The notes under the pieces were generated by a model that was given only the letters and a program-made list of their open reading frames with translations, ran no database searches and was not told where the DNA came from. A stretch of DNA of 64,000 nt. Origin: Cupriavidus lacunae (GTDB lineage Bacteria > Pseudomonadota > Gammaproteobacteria > Burkholderiales > Burkholderiaceae). The DNA lies in the NCBI RefSeq assembly GCF_003353055.1, contig NZ_QKWJ01000017.1, positions 62,001 to 126,000 on the forward strand. The letters run 5' to 3'. Position 1 is the first letter of the stretch; each line of letters starts with the position of its first letter. Both the position numbers and the translations under genes were made by a program. Of this stretch, positions 1 through 10,400 are shown piece by piece.

Positions 1-99
1 GAACAGGAACGCCAGCGCCACGGTCAGCAGCTTGGATTTGCCGCGGGCGGGCTGCGGGGCAAGCGTGGAGGCGTGACGGGCTGGCGTGGCTGCGGGCAT
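1..99 (-). CDS. N-terminus of an unidentified membrane protein (partial)
   Basis: The first 99 bases, read on the minus strand, are an open frame beginning at an ATG (97-99) and running off the window edge. The 33 visible residues are an Ala/Pro/Arg-rich, positively charged leader followed by a hydrophobic stretch (LLTVALAFLF) that looks like the start of a first transmembrane helix. That suits an inner-membrane protein with a cytoplasmic N-terminus. No family can be named from so little sequence. Confidence 0.45.
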   Translation of the reverse strand, partial: MPAATPARHASTLAPQPARGKSKLLTVALAFLF

Positions 100-235
100 G
101 GTCGAATATCAGGCGGTTGCGGGCCGGCAGCACGCCGGCACAGGAGCGGCGGCACACGGGTACCGGCCGGCCCACATTGTACGCCGGCAGTCAGGGCAAA
201 GATTGGATGTGCTTCAGAAGGCGCGCAGGGCGGCG

Positions 236-391
236 CTAATGCCAGCCGGACAGCAGGCTCCGGACAAATACCGCCGCATGCTCGCTGATATGGGTCTCGC
301 CGTAGAGCACCAGGGTCAGGATGCCCATGAACACGATGGACAGCGATAACTGGCCTGCGTGTTCGGCCAGGTCGCTCAGAAGGGGTGACAT
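236..391 (-). CDS. small single-pass membrane protein (51 aa), function unknown
   Basis: A 51-residue protein starting MSPLLSDLAEHAG, with one strongly hydrophobic segment (about residues 15-30, LSLSIVFMGILTLVLYG) and a short polar tail. The start is chosen because a good ribosome binding site (GAGGT) lies 7-8 bases upstream of this ATG. The same frame stays open further upstream, but that part is Arg/Ser/Pro-rich and looks non-coding. No family recognised; it could be a small membrane-associated regulator or stress peptide. Confidence 0.5.
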   Translation of the reverse strand: MSPLLSDLAEHAGQLSLSIVFMGILTLVLYGETHISEHAAVFVRSLLSGWH

Positions 392-663
392 GACAGACCT
401 CACAGAATTATTGTCTTTCTGGAGGCTGCGCCCGGGCCGTCTGGATCGGGTCCGGCAGGAGGTGTCGGGCAGAGGCAGGTCAGTTCGATTGCCGTCTGCA
501 CGGGACGGCACGCTGTGAGCCCCGGACAGCGCCGGGCGGCAGCCTGTGCGTGGGACCCGGAAAGCGGGGCACACACTTAAATAGAGACAGGCAGGGCGGG
601 GGCGGAGTTCCGCAAGCCAGCAAGGCGTGCCTTGGCAAGCGCGCAGGCGGCGGTCAGTCGCCG

Positions 664-1059
664 TCAGCGACCGTTGTCGCGGCCGCGCGCCTGCCAGCCG
701 GGACCGATCTGGCTCGGGCGGGGCTCGTTGCGGGCTTCGTTGCCGTTGTCGCGTTCCTGGCCACGGGCGCGGCCGTCGTCACGGCCGCCGGGCAGCGCGG
801 CGCGGCGGCCGCTGAGGCGGTCGTCGGCACGGGCGCGTGCCTCCATGCGGTCGATCTGCGCCTGCACGTGTTCGCGGCTCTCGGCGCGCACGCTGGCCAT
901 CTGCCAGCCGTCGCGAGGCTGCATTCGCGCGGGCCGGCCGTCGGGCCGGACGTGTTGCCAGAACGCGACCTGGGCATGGCTGGCGGCCACCGCGCCGACC
1001 AGGCCCGAGGCCACCAGGATGCCAGCCACCAGGTCGCGCAGGAGAGAGCGGGTGAACAT
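664..1059 (-). CDS. secreted hypothetical protein, Arg/Gly/Asp-rich
   Basis: A 131-residue frame beginning MFTRSLLRDLVAG with a convincing signal peptide: basic start, hydrophobic core around residues 9-25, and a likely cleavage site after SHA near residue 29. The mature part is highly charged and low complexity (many Arg, Asp, Gly, Gln), suggesting an unstructured periplasmic or secreted protein. Several overlapping frames are open here because of the GC content. This one is preferred for its signal peptide. No function can be assigned. Confidence 0.45.
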   Translation of the reverse strand: MFTRSLLRDLVAGILVASGLVGAVAASHAQVAFWQHVRPDGRPARMQPRDGWQMASVRAESREHVQAQIDRMEARARADDRLSGRRAALPGGRDDGRARGQERDNGNEARNEPRPSQIGPGWQARGRDNGR

Positions 1060-1212
1060 GCGGATTCCCAGGGTCCTGTCGCGCTGTGTTGCTGTTGGAA
1101 GATGGGTTCATGGTACGCATGGGCAATCAGGGCGCCTATGCCAATCCCGTTACCGGTGTAACGGATTGTTTCGGTTGCACAAAGCCGCGCCAGGCGGGGC
1201 TTGCAGCGGGAT

Positions 1213-2340
1213 TCAGGGCTGGTAGCGGATGCGGTAGACAGCTCCGGCCAGGTCGTCGCTGACGAGCAGGGAACCGTCCGGCGCCACCAGGACATCGACC
1301 GGCCGCCCCCATGCCTTGCCGCCGCGCAGCCAGCCCTGTGCGAACACCTCCTGGCGCACCGCCTTGCCGGCCTCGTCCAGGGTCACGCGGACCACGCGGT
1401 AGCCGGACGGCTCGCTGCGGTCCCAGCTGCCGTGCTCGGCAATAAAGATGTTGTTGCGATAGGCGGCCGGGAATTGCGTGCCGGTGTAGAAGCGCATGCC
1501 CAGGGCCGCCACATGCGCGCCCAGGCGGGCGACCGGCGGCACGAATTCGGAACAGGAGCGCTTGCTGCCGTATTCGGGATCGGGCACGGTGCCGGCATGG
1601 CAGTAGGGGTAGCCGAAATGCTGGCCGGGCGCGGTGGCGCGGTTCAGCTCGTCGTCGGGCACGTCGTCGCCCATGCGGTCGCGGCCGTTGTCGGTGAACC
1701 ACAGTTCGTGCGTGGCGGGGTGCCAGTCGAAGCCGACGGAATTGCGCACGCCGCGCGCCACCACTTGCAGGTCGCTGCCGTCGGGCTTCATCTTCATGAT
1801 GTTGGCGTAGCGGTTCTCGTCGGGCTCGCAGATGTTGCACGGCGCGCCGACCGGCACGTAGAGATAGCCGTCGGGGCCGAAGGCGATGAACTTCCAGCCG
1901 TGGTGCGCATCCGTCGGGAAGCGGTCGCTCACCACCGTGGGCGCCCGCGGCTTGTCGAGATTGGCCTCGACGTTGTCGATGCGCACGATCTTCGATACCG
2001 ATGACGCGTACAGGCTGCCATCGCGCCAAGCCACGCCGACCGGCAGGCGCAGCCCCGTGGCAACGATGCGCACGCGCGGCCGGGACCCCAGCGCATCGGT
2101 TACCGCATAGACCTTGCCCTCGCTGCGCGAACCGACAAAAAGAGTGCCTGACGGCGACATCGCCATGGCGCGCGCGCCGGGCACGTCCTCGGTCAGCACG
2201 TCGATGCGGAAACCGGGTGGCAGCCGGACCTGGTCCAGCGGCAGGGTGGCCAGCGCGGGCCGGGCGCCCGCCAGCAGTACAATGCCGAGCAGCACCGTAC
2301 GCCGTACGGTGCTAACCATGAAGTGCAGAGCCGGGCGCAT
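1213..2340 (-). CDS. sorbosone dehydrogenase-family (PQQ-type beta-propeller) protein
   Basis: The 375-residue product has an N-terminal signal sequence (hydrophobic residues about 15-30, cleavage near ALA) followed by a beta-propeller of the glucose/sorbosone dehydrogenase family. Typical propeller phrases are visible ([20 protein letters not shown], [21 protein letters not shown]). Relatives are periplasmic PQQ-dependent sugar dehydrogenases, but many members have no proven substrate or cofactor. The ATG at 2340 is preferred because AGGAGG lies 7 bases upstream. The gene stands alone, divergent from rpsP. Substrate unknown. Confidence 0.8.
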   Translation of the reverse strand: MRPALHFMVSTVRRTVLLGIVLLAGARPALATLPLDQVRLPPGFRIDVLTEDVPGARAMAMSPSGTLFVGSRSEGKVYAVTDALGSRPRVRIVATGLRLPVGVAWRDGSLYASSVSKIVRIDNVEANLDKPRAPTVVSDRFPTDAHHGWKFIAFGPDGYLYVPVGAPCNICEPDENRYANIMKMKPDGSDLQVVARGVRNSVGFDWHPATHELWFTDNGRDRMGDDVPDDELNRATAPGQHFGYPYCHAGTVPDPEYGSKRSCSEFVPPVARLGAHVAALGMRFYTGTQFPAAYRNNIFIAEHGSWDRSEPSGYRVVRVTLDEAGKAVRQEVFAQGWLRGGKAWGRPVDVLVAPDGSLLVSDDLAGAVYRIRYQP

Positions 2341-2408
2341 GTCTGGCCTCCTGTCGCGGTTTTTGCCACGATGCCTGCGCCGCAGTCACGCGTCAATCGC
2401 CTAAGTGT

Positions 2409-2437
2409 TTGTTTGGCCTCGGGAATTGGGCTATACT
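2409..2437 (+). promoter_or_regulatory. sigma70-type promoter of the rpsP operon
   Basis: TTGTTT at 2409-2414 and TATACT at 2432-2437 are separated by exactly 17 bases, in the short gap before rpsP. The spacing and position make this the likely promoter for rpsP-rimM-trmD-rplS, with a leader of roughly 50 bases. Confidence 0.6.
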
Positions 2438-2492
2438 CTTGCGTTTCGTGTTCGAACGTCCTCGAACACCCCGTTTTCTGAGGAATCATTCC

Positions 2493-2747
2493 ATGGTCGT
2501 TATCCGTCTGGCTCGCGGCGGCAGCAAGAAGCGCCCGTTCTTCAACATCGTCGCCACCGACTCGCGCAATCGTCGCGATGGTCGTTTCATTGAGCGCGTT
2601 GGTTTCTACAACCCGCTGGCTACCGAAGGTGAAGAAGGCCTGCGCCTGTCGCAAGACCGTCTGGCCTACTGGCAAGGCGTTGGCGCCCAGCTGTCGCCGA
2701 CCGTTGCCCGCCTGGTCAAGCAAGGCGCAGCCAAGGCTGCTGCCTGA
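2493..2747 (+). CDS. rpsP: 30S ribosomal protein bS16
   Basis: An 84-residue protein starting [20 protein letters not shown], the conserved N-terminus of bS16, with the [12 protein letters not shown] motif in the middle and an Ala/Lys-rich end. It binds 16S rRNA during assembly of the 30S body. The ATG at 2493 is used; the upstream in-frame extension has no bS16 character. First gene of the classical rpsP-rimM-trmD-rplS operon. Confidence 0.97.
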   Translation: MVVIRLARGGSKKRPFFNIVATDSRNRRDGRFIERVGFYNPLATEGEEGLRLSQDRLAYWQGVGAQLSPTVARLVKQGAAKAAA

Positions 2748-2823
2748 TTGTCGCCCGCAGCGCGCCCTGCCGTAGCCGGCGGGGCGCGTTTGTATTGGCA
2801 CACGCATTGCCACACGCGCACAC

Positions 2824-3504
2824 GTGACTGATCGCAAGCAGGGCGCTGTCCAGCCCCACAGCCGGCCACTGAACCGACCGCTGGTTCCGCCCCAGGGCGA
2901 GCCGCAAAAAGCGTTCAGGCTGCCCGCGGCGCTCCTGTATGCCGATCCCCTGCCGGAAGACCTGGTGGAGGTCGGCTACATCAGCGCTGCCTACGGCATT
3001 CGTGGCTGGATCAAGGTCCAGCCACATGCCGATGATGCTTCGGCCCTGCTGCATGCCCGCCGCTGGTGGCTGCTGGCACCGCCGCAGGCGGGGCTGGTGG
3101 TGGCCGACGCGTCGCGTGCCCAGCCCGTCTGCGTGAAGATCGCGCAGTCGCGCGAGCACAGCGGCACCGTCGTGGCGCAAGCCTCCGGCGTGGCCGAGCG
3201 CAATCTTGCGGAAGCGCTCAGGGGTCGTCGCGTGTGGATCCGGCGTGCGGATTTTCCGGCGCCGGAAGAAGATGAGTTCTACTGGGTCGACCTGATCGGC
3301 TGCACCGTCAGCAACGAGCAAGGCGAGTTGCTGGGCGAGGTGTCCGGGCTGATCGACAACGGTGCCCACCAGATCCTTCAGGTTGCCTTTGCGCAGCCTG
3401 ACGGCACGGCCGGCGAACGGCTGATCCCGTTTGTCGATGCATTCCTGCGCTCGGTGGATACCGAGGCCAGGCGCATCGTGGTGGACTGGGGGCTCGACTA
3501 CTGA
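2824..3504 (+). CDS. rimM: 16S rRNA maturation factor RimM
   Basis: A 226-residue RimM, which binds uS19 and helps mature the 3' domain of 16S rRNA. The N-terminal RimM domain begins near residue 48 ([17 protein letters not shown]) and the C-terminal PRC-barrel includes the FYWVDLIGC segment and the closing IPFVDAFL...IVVDWGLDY. The start is a GTG, the only plausible start in frame, which leaves about 45 poorly conserved N-terminal residues not found in E. coli RimM. It lies 76 bases after rpsP and 44 bases before trmD. Confidence 0.95.
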   Translation: MTDRKQGAVQPHSRPLNRPLVPPQGEPQKAFRLPAALLYADPLPEDLVEVGYISAAYGIRGWIKVQPHADDASALLHARRWWLLAPPQAGLVVADASRAQPVCVKIAQSREHSGTVVAQASGVAERNLAEALRGRRVWIRRADFPAPEEDEFYWVDLIGCTVSNEQGELLGEVSGLIDNGAHQILQVAFAQPDGTAGERLIPFVDAFLRSVDTEARRIVVDWGLDY

Positions 3505-3548
3505 GCCTGCGTCCGTGCTGGCGCGGGATTGGGATTGGGAGAGAGCGG

Positions 3549-4331
3549 ATGCAGTTCGATGTGATCACGCTGTTTCCCGAGATGTTTCGCGCGCTGACCG
3601 ACTGGGGCATTACCAGCCGGGCGGCCAAGCAGCAGCGGTACGCGTTGCGCACCTGGAATCCGCGTGATTTCACGGTCGACAACTACCGCACCATCGATGA
3701 TCGTCCTTACGGCGGCGGCCCTGGCATGGTCATGCTGGCCAAGCCGCTGGACGACGCGATCGATGCCGCGGCGGCGGCGCAGGCGCAAGCCGGCGTGCCC
3801 AGGCCGCATGTGGTGCTGATGTCGCCGCAGGGCAAGACGCTGTCGCATGCCAGGGTCATGGAACTGGCCGAACGGCCGGGACTGGTGTTGCTGTGCGGCA
3901 GGTACGAAGCCATCGACCAGCGGCTGATCGACCGCCGCGTGGACGAGGAAATCAGCCTCGGCGACTTTGTGCTGTCAGGCGGCGAACTGCCGGCGATGGC
4001 GCTGATCGACGCCGTGGTACGGCATCTGCCTGGCGTGCTGGGCGATGCGCAGTCGGCCGTGCAGGACAGCTTTGTCAACGGCCTGCTGGATTGCCCGCAC
4101 TACACGCGGCCGGAAGAATACGAAGGCGTGCGGGTCCCCGACATCCTGCTCGGGGGGCATCACGCCGAGATCGAGAAATGGCGGCGCCAGCAGGCGCTGG
4201 CCAATACCGCGAGCAAGCGCCCCGACCTGATCGAGGCGGCTCGCGAACAAGGTTTGCTGACCCGCGCCGACGAGAAATTCTTGTCGGAACGGGCGGCGAA
4301 GGAAGGGCGGGGGGAGACTCCCGCCAGGTAA
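3549..4331 (+). CDS. trmD: tRNA (guanine-N1)-methyltransferase TrmD
   Basis: A 260-residue SPOUT methyltransferase that makes m1G37 in tRNAs reading CNN and some other codons, using S-adenosylmethionine. It prevents +1 frameshifting and is usually essential. Seen are the N-terminal [13 protein letters not shown], the PYGGGPGM segment, the trefoil-knot motif [11 protein letters not shown] and the [13 protein letters not shown] loop that holds the cofactor. Length is normal. Third gene of the rpsP operon. Confidence 0.97.
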   Translation: MQFDVITLFPEMFRALTDWGITSRAAKQQRYALRTWNPRDFTVDNYRTIDDRPYGGGPGMVMLAKPLDDAIDAAAAAQAQAGVPRPHVVLMSPQGKTLSHARVMELAERPGLVLLCGRYEAIDQRLIDRRVDEEISLGDFVLSGGELPAMALIDAVVRHLPGVLGDAQSAVQDSFVNGLLDCPHYTRPEEYEGVRVPDILLGGHHAEIEKWRRQQALANTASKRPDLIEAAREQGLLTRADEKFLSERAAKEGRGETPAR

Positions 4332-4404
4332 ACCCCCATCCTCTGCCGGGGCCCGGGCAATGCCTGGGGCATACAACGCCGGCACGATGGTTACGGAGAA
4401 AACG

Positions 4405-4797
4405 ATGAACATCATCGAGCAGATCGAGAAGGAAGAGATCGCGCGTCTGACCGCGAACAAGACCATCCCCGTATTCGCACCTGGCGACACCGTGATCGTC
4501 AATGTGAACGTGGTGGAAGGTACCCGCAAGCGCGTGCAGGCCTACGAAGGCGTCGTGATTGCCAAGCGCAACCGCGGCCTGAACTCGTCCTTCATCGTGC
4601 GCAAGATCTCGTCGGGTGAAGGCGTGGAACGTACGTTCCAGCTGTACTCGCCGCTGATCGCCGGCATCGAAGTGAAGCGTCGCGGCGACGTCCGTCGTGC
4701 GAAGCTGTACTACCTGCGCCAGCGTTCGGGCAAGTCCGCACGTATCAAGGAAAAGCTGGTTTCGAAGGCTGCTGTCGCTGCCAAGGCTGCGCAGTAA
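4405..4797 (+). CDS. rplS: 50S ribosomal protein bL19
   Basis: A 130-residue bL19, located at the 30S/50S interface. The sequence starts [15 protein letters not shown] and contains the diagnostic [21 protein letters not shown] and [13 protein letters not shown] segments. The start is the ATG at 4405, with GGAG about 5-8 bases upstream; earlier in-frame starts lack similarity. The C-terminus carries an extra Ala/Lys-rich tail ([10 protein letters not shown]). Last gene of its operon, followed by a strong terminator. Confidence 0.97.
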   Translation: MNIIEQIEKEEIARLTANKTIPVFAPGDTVIVNVNVVEGTRKRVQAYEGVVIAKRNRGLNSSFIVRKISSGEGVERTFQLYSPLIAGIEVKRRGDVRRAKLYYLRQRSGKSARIKEKLVSKAAVAAKAAQ

Positions 4798-4841
4798 GCT
4801 GGACATGCCGGCCGGGGCAGCCCGGCCAGCGTTTCCTCAGG

Positions 4842-4867
4842 AAGGGCACCCCAGGGTGCCCTTTTTG
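4842..4867 (+). terminator. rho-independent terminator after rplS
   Basis: A perfect 9-bp stem (AAGGGCACC / GGTGCCCTT) with a 4-base loop runs directly into a T-tract, 45 bases after the rplS stop codon. It closes the ribosomal protein operon. Confidence 0.9.
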
Positions 4868-4959
4868 CTTTGGCGCGGCGGAATCGGCGGGGGCGGTGAA
4901 AGCGGCCCGCGCTTTTGCTGCGGCGCCAGATTGCGCGCTTCTGTCATACTTGCGATGTT

Positions 4960-5640
4960 ATGCGTCCTGCTTTCGACCCCGAATCCCTTCCTGTCATCGA
5001 CACCGACCTGCGCAATGGCGCGCTGAGCGCGCCGCGCCTGCAGGTCGACTTTATCCGGCACCGCTTCGAGGTGCCGCCGGCCTGGGCGCCTGAGCTGACC
5101 GATGAATCGCGCGTCTACGACCGCAGCCGCGGGCTGCGCGACGCCGCCGTGCTGGTGCCGCTGGTAGAGCGGCGCGAGGGCCTGACGGTGCTGCTGACGC
5201 AGCGCAATGCCAACCTGAGCGCGCATGCCGGGCAGATCAGCTTCCCGGGCGGGCGGCAGGAGTCCTGGGATGCCAACCGCATCGACACGGCGCTGCGCGA
5301 GACCGAAGAAGAGGTGGGGCTGGCGCGCGACTATGTCGAAGTGCTGGGGGCGCTGCCGGACTACATCACCGGCACCGGCTTCCATGTGAGCCCGGTGGTG
5401 GGGCTGGTGCGTGATGGCTTCACGCTGCGCCCGGATGCCTCGGAAGTCGCCGATGTCTTTGAAGTGCCGCTGGCCTTCCTGATGGACCCGTCCCACCATG
5501 AGCGGCGCCTGTTCCGCTGGGTCGACGGTGAACGGGTGTTCTATGCCATGCCGTATCCGCGCGAGAACGGCGGCCAGCGCTTTATCTGGGGCGCCACCGC
5601 GGGCATGCTGCGCAATCTGTACCACCTGCTGGCGGCCTGA
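4960..5640 (+). CDS. Nudix hydrolase, CoA pyrophosphatase type
   Basis: A 226-residue Nudix protein. The Nudix box is recognised by RETEEEVGL, preceded by FPGGRQE. Just before it lies LLTQRNANLSAHAGQISF, the UPF0035 signature of NudL/CoA diphosphatases, which cleave CoA and oxidised CoA to phosphopantetheine and 3',5'-ADP. The ATG at 4960 is preferred over an upstream TTG at 4915. The gene is single, between the rplS terminator and the convergent trhO. The CoA assignment is inferred from the motif. Confidence 0.88.
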   Translation: MRPAFDPESLPVIDTDLRNGALSAPRLQVDFIRHRFEVPPAWAPELTDESRVYDRSRGLRDAAVLVPLVERREGLTVLLTQRNANLSAHAGQISFPGGRQESWDANRIDTALRETEEEVGLARDYVEVLGALPDYITGTGFHVSPVVGLVRDGFTLRPDASEVADVFEVPLAFLMDPSHHERRLFRWVDGERVFYAMPYPRENGGQRFIWGATAGMLRNLYHLLAA

Positions 5641-5668
5641 ACCGCCGCGTTCATTCTGAAACGGGTTC

Positions 5669-6517
5669 TCAGGCAGCCGCCTGGTCCTTGCCGCCAATGC
5701 AGTGGGGGCAGCTCTTGCCGACCACGTAGTGCGGGCTTTGCTGCTCTTCGGGCGTGACCACGGCGCGGCAGGCAAAGCACTGCTTGGGGCCGGCGGGCTC
5801 CAGGTTGGGGTTCAGCGCGGTGCGGTAATCGAAGACAAAGCAGTCGCCGCGATAGTGGCTGCCGCCGACCTCTTCGAAGTACTTGAGGATGCCGCCCTCG
5901 AGCTGGTACACGCGCTCGATGCCGACTTCCTGCATATGGATCGCCGCCTTTTCGCAGCGGATGCCGCCGGTGCAGAACGACACCACGGTCTTGCCTTCCA
6001 GTTCCGCCCTGTGGGCCGCGACCGCGTCGGGAAATTCGCTGAACTTGGCGATGTCGTACTCGACTGCGCCGTCGAACGTGCCGACCGCCACCTCGAAATC
6101 ATTGCGCGTATCGAGCATCACCACCGGACGGCCTTCGTCGTCGTGCCCCTGGTCCAGCCAGCGCTTCAGGTCGGCCGGCCGCACTGACGGCGCACGGCCT
6201 TCCTCGGGGCGGATCAGCGGCATCTTCATGGTGATGATTTCCTTCTTGGCACGCACCAGCATGCGCTTGAAGGGCTGGTGCTCCGACAGGCTTTCCTTGG
6301 GCGCGATATCGGCAAAGCGCGCATCGGCATGCAGCCACGCCATGAAGCCGTCGATGGCCGCGCGCGGCCCGGCCAGGAACATGTTGATGCCTTCCGGCGC
6401 GAGCAGGATCGTGCCCTTCAGGCCGGCCGCTTCGCAGCGCTCGCGCATGGCCGGGCGCAGGGTCTCGATGTCGTCCAGCGAGACGAATTTGTAAGCGGAA
6501 ATATTGACGATCTGCAT
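5669..6517 (-). CDS. trhO: tRNA uridine(34) hydroxylase TrhO (rhodanese-like)
   Basis: A 282-residue protein of the YceA/UPF0176 family, now known as TrhO, which makes 5-hydroxyuridine at the wobble position of tRNAs in an oxygen-dependent way. An N-terminal acylphosphatase-like domain ([18 protein letters not shown]) is followed by a rhodanese domain with active-site loop [10 protein letters not shown] and a C-terminal cysteine-rich end (CFACR...CPHC), a possible metal site. The ATG at 6517 ([11 protein letters not shown]) is taken as start; a GTG six codons upstream is possible. Neither has a clear ribosome binding site. Confidence 0.92.
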   Translation of the reverse strand: MQIVNISAYKFVSLDDIETLRPAMRERCEAAGLKGTILLAPEGINMFLAGPRAAIDGFMAWLHADARFADIAPKESLSEHQPFKRMLVRAKKEIITMKMPLIRPEEGRAPSVRPADLKRWLDQGHDDEGRPVVMLDTRNDFEVAVGTFDGAVEYDIAKFSEFPDAVAAHRAELEGKTVVSFCTGGIRCEKAAIHMQEVGIERVYQLEGGILKYFEEVGGSHYRGDCFVFDYRTALNPNLEPAGPKQCFACRAVVTPEEQQSPHYVVGKSCPHCIGGKDQAAA

Positions 6518-6623
6518 GGGAGACTGCGCCTGCACGGCGGCGTCCGGAGGGGCGCCGACGGCTTGCGATAACTGCCTGATTGGGAGGGTAGGAGAAATCC
6601 ATTCCTGGACCTCTCCCCCCTAA

Positions 6624-6658
6624 GAACCGTACGTGCGAGTTTCCCCCGCATACGGCTC
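6624..6658 (-). other. group II intron domain V hairpin
   Basis: On the minus strand this 35-base element starts GAGCCGTATGCG and ends CGCACGTACGGTTC, forming the two-helix hairpin capped by a GAAA-type loop that is the most conserved part of group II ribozymes. It lies 24 bases after the stop codon of the maturase fragment, as expected in an intact intron 3' end. Confidence 0.8.
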
Positions 6659-6681
6659 AAGCCTTTACAAAGTGCTTGAAC

Positions 6682-7158
6682 TTATTCAAACACCGGTTTC
6701 ACAGCACTTTTACCGTAGTGATGAACTTGGACATGGCAATCGGGGTGCAACAATACGCGATTTCCTAGAGCATCTGAGCCCCCAAGAATCCGGGGTTCGA
6801 TGTGATGGTCATCCCATCCAGTCTCGTCGGTAAGCTCGCCTTGGCACACCACACACAAGCCGCGCTGAGAAACGTACAGCTTTGCCCATTGCTTTCGGTA
6901 CGACATGCGATCTGCCATGCGCTCCTGCCGCAATTTTTCGCCACACATTTCTTGCGCCGGGTCGAAGGGATGGTAGTCCGCCCGCACCTTCTTGTGCCTC
7001 CGGATGAGCGTATCCGAAATCGAATACAACTCCATCCAGTAGCCTTCACCTGCCTTGTTCACTGCCGTGGTTCCGAACACCCAGTTCCGATTTCCGACTG
7101 AGGCGAAATACTTCTGCAAGCTGTAAGGGGCCGATATTCTGGCTTCCTCACAACACAT
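6682..7158 (-). pseudogene. C-terminal fragment of group II intron maturase (HNH endonuclease part)
   Basis: The 158-codon open frame matches only the end of a group II intron reverse transcriptase/maturase. It has KYFASVGNRNWVFGTT (end of the maturase region), DTLIRRHKKVRADYHPFDP (linker typical of these proteins), then an HNH endonuclease module with CVVC, DDHHIEPRILGG, NRVLLHPDC and HVQVHH. The reverse transcriptase and most of domain X are missing, so mobility is lost. The HNH residues look intact. An ATG at 7158 could start translation, but the first dozen residues are unrelated to the family and probably come from the deletion junction. Confidence 0.75.
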
Positions 7159-7425
7159 CGGACTCCCCCTAGCTGTTCGGCCGGGCTCGTCTAAGCAAGA
7201 AATGGTTGAGATTGGACGGTTCGGGCCGAAGCCTTCTCCTTGTCTCAACAAAGGTCGATGCTCCTTACGTTGGAGCTGCCCGGACACGTTAGTGCGTGTC
7301 GCACGAAAGGCGAAATTATAGCGCGCGCGCACTGCTCCTGCGGCGCATTCCCAAGCACCCTGATCAGCTTTGCGCCGCGGCCTGCACGCAATATCGGGGG
7401 CATGCCCGCGGGCTGAGCCGGTACA

Positions 7426-10400
7426 ATGTCGGCCATGTCCGCACCCCGCTTCGTACACCTCCGCCTGCATTCCGAATACTCCATCGTGGACGGCATCGTC
7501 CGCCTCGATGATGCCGTCAAGGCCGCTGCCGCCGATGGCATGGGCGCGCTCGCCCTGACGGACCTCGCCAACGCCTTCGGGCTGATCCGTTACTACAAGG
7601 AGGCGCGCGGCAAGGGCGTGAAGCCGGTGGTTGGCGCCGACGTCTGGCTCACCAACGCCGAGGACCGCGACAAGCCCGCGCGCCTGCTGCTGCTGGTGCA
7701 GGACCGCCGCGGCTACCTGAACCTGTGCATGCTGCTGTCGCGCGCGTGGCTGGGCAACCAGCACCGCGGCCGCGCCGAGATCGATCCGGCCTGGTTCCTG
7801 GAGCCGGGCGAGGACGACCTGCCGCTGGCGACCGGCCTGATCGCGCTGTCGGGCGCAATGGGCGGCGACATCGGCATGGCGCTGGCCAACGGCAACGCCG
7901 AAGGCGCGCGCCGCGCTGCGCAGCACTGGGCGGCGGTATTCCCGCAGCGCTTCTACATCGAACTGCAGCGCGCCGGCCTGGCCGGCACCGATGCCTACGT
8001 GCAGCAGGCCGTGCAGCTGGCGGCGGAATTGCAGCTGCCGGTGGTTGCCACGCATCCGGTGCAGTTCATGACGCCGGAGGACTACACCGCGCACGAAGCC
8101 CGCGTGTGCATCGCCGAGGGCGAGCTGCTGGCCAATCCGCGCCGCACCCGGCGCTTTACCACCGACCAGTACTTCAAGACCCAGGACGAGATGTGCGCGC
8201 TGTTCGCGGATGTCCCCTCGGCGCTGGAGAACGCGGTCGAGATCGCACGCCGCTGCAACCTGACGCTGGAACTGGGCAAGCCGCGCCTGCCGCTGTTCCC
8301 GACGCCCGACGGCATGTCGCTGGACGACTATCTCGTCTACATGGCCAAGGACGGCCTGGAAAAGCGCCTGGCGGTGCTGTTCCCCGACGAGGCGGTGCGC
8401 GAGGCCAAACGCCCGGAATATTACGGACGGCTGGAGTTCGAGACCGACACCATCATCAAGATGGGCTTCCCCGGCTACTTCCTGATCGTGGCGGACTTTA
8501 TCAACTGGGCCAAGAACAACGGCGTGCCGGTCGGACCGGGCCGGGGCTCGGGTGCCGGTTCGCTGGTGGCCTACGCGCTGGGCATTACCGACCTGGATCC
8601 GCTCAAGTACGCGCTGCTGTTCGAGCGTTTCCTGAACCCGGAACGGGTCTCGATGCCCGACTTCGACATCGACTTCTGCCAGCACGGCCGCGATCGCGTA
8701 ATCACGTACGTGAAGGAGAAGTATGGCAAGGACGCGGTGTCGCAGATCGCCACTTTCGGCACCATGGCGGCCAAGGCCGCGGTGCGCGACGTGGGCCGCG
8801 TGCTTGACCTGGGCTATGGCTTTGTCGACGGCATCGCCAAGCTGATTCCGTTCAAGCCGGGCAAGCTGGTCACCATCGAAGAGGCCAAGAAGGAAGAGCC
8901 GCTGCTGACCGAGCGCGAGAGCAACGAGGAAGAGGTGCGCCAGCTGCTGGAGCTGGCGCAGCGCGTGGAAGGCATGACCCGTAACGTCGGCATGCACGCC
9001 GGCGGCGTGCTGATCGCGCCCGGCCGGCTGACCGACTTCTGCCCGCTGTACACGCAGGGCGCGCAGAACGACGGCATGAGCGGCGTGGTCAGCCAGTACG
9101 ACAAGGACGACGTCGAGGCCGCCGGCCTGGTGAAGTTCGACTTTCTGGGCCTGACCACACTGACCATCCTGGACTGGGCCGAGCGCTATATCCGCCGCCT
9201 GGACCCGAGCAAGGCCGACTGGAACTGCAGCCATATCCCGCTCGACGACAGCCCCGCGTTCGATATCCTGAAGACCGCCAACACGGTCGCCGTGTTCCAG
9301 CTGGAAAGCCGCGGCATGCAGGGCATGCTCAAGGACGCCAAGCCTGACCGCTTCGAGGACATCATCGCGCTGGTTGCGCTCTACCGTCCCGGCCCGATGG
9401 ACCTGATTCCCAGCTTCTGCGCGCGCAAGCACGGCCGCGAGAAAGTGGAGTACCCGGATCCGCGCGTCGAACCCGTCCTGAAAGAGACCTACGGCATCAT
9501 GGTCTACCAGGAGCAGGTGATGCAGATGGCGCAGATCATCGGCGGCTACTCGCTTGGCGGCGCCGACCTGCTGCGCCGCGCCATGGGCAAGAAGAAGCCC
9601 GAGGAAATGGCGCAGCACCGCGTCATGTTCCGCGAAGGCGCCGACAAGAACGGCCTTTCCGCGCAGCAGGCCGACGACATCTTCGACCTGATGGAGAAGT
9701 TCGCGGGCTACGGCTTCAACAAGTCGCACGCGGCCGCCTACGCACTGCTGGCGTACTACACCGCCTGGCTCAAGGCCCATCACCCGGCCGAATTCATGGC
9801 AGCCAACATGTCGCTGGCCATGGACGACACCGACAAGGTGAAGATCCTCTACGAGGACTGCAAGGTCAACAAGATCGCGGTGCTGCCGCCGGATGTGAAC
9901 GCCAGCGAATATCGCTTCGCGCCGACCGACCCCAAGACCATTCGCTATGGCCTGGGCGGTATCAAGGGCAGCGGCCAGGGCGCCATCGAAGACATCCTGC
10001 GCGCGCGCGAAGAGCGCCCGTTTGCCGACCTGTTCGATTTCTGCGAGCGCGTCGACCGCCGCCAGGTCAACCGCCGCACCATCGAAGCCCTGATCCGCGC
10101 CGGCGCCTTCGACAGCCTGAACGACAATCGCGCCCAACTGCTGGCATCGGTGCCGATTGCCATGGAGGCCGCCGAGCAGAAGGCCGAATCCGCCAACCAG
10201 GTGTCGCTGTTCGACCTGATGGGCGATGCCGGCGAGGCGCACCGCCCCGAGCTGCTCGACGAGCCGCGCTGGAGCCCCAAGCGCACGCTGCAGGACGAGA
10301 AGCAGGCGCTCGGCTACTACTTCTCCGGCCACCTGTTCGACGCCTACCGCGACGAGGTCCGCCGCTTCAACAAGGGCACGCTGGCCGCGCTGGAAAAGGA

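Larger units (their letters stand above)
6583..7304 (-). mobile_element. group II intron remnant with large internal deletion
   Basis: On the minus strand this stretch begins with GTGCGAC, matching the GUGYG 5' end of group II introns, followed by a GACACG/CGTGTC hairpin as in domain I. It ends with a clear domain V (6624-6658) and a domain VI-like hairpin (about 6583-6623). Between them lies only the last part of the intron-encoded protein. A full intron with its reverse transcriptase is usually 2-3 kb, so at about 0.72 kb most of domain I and the reverse transcriptase are gone. It sits between trhO and dnaE without interrupting either. The exact 3' splice end is uncertain. Confidence 0.7.
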
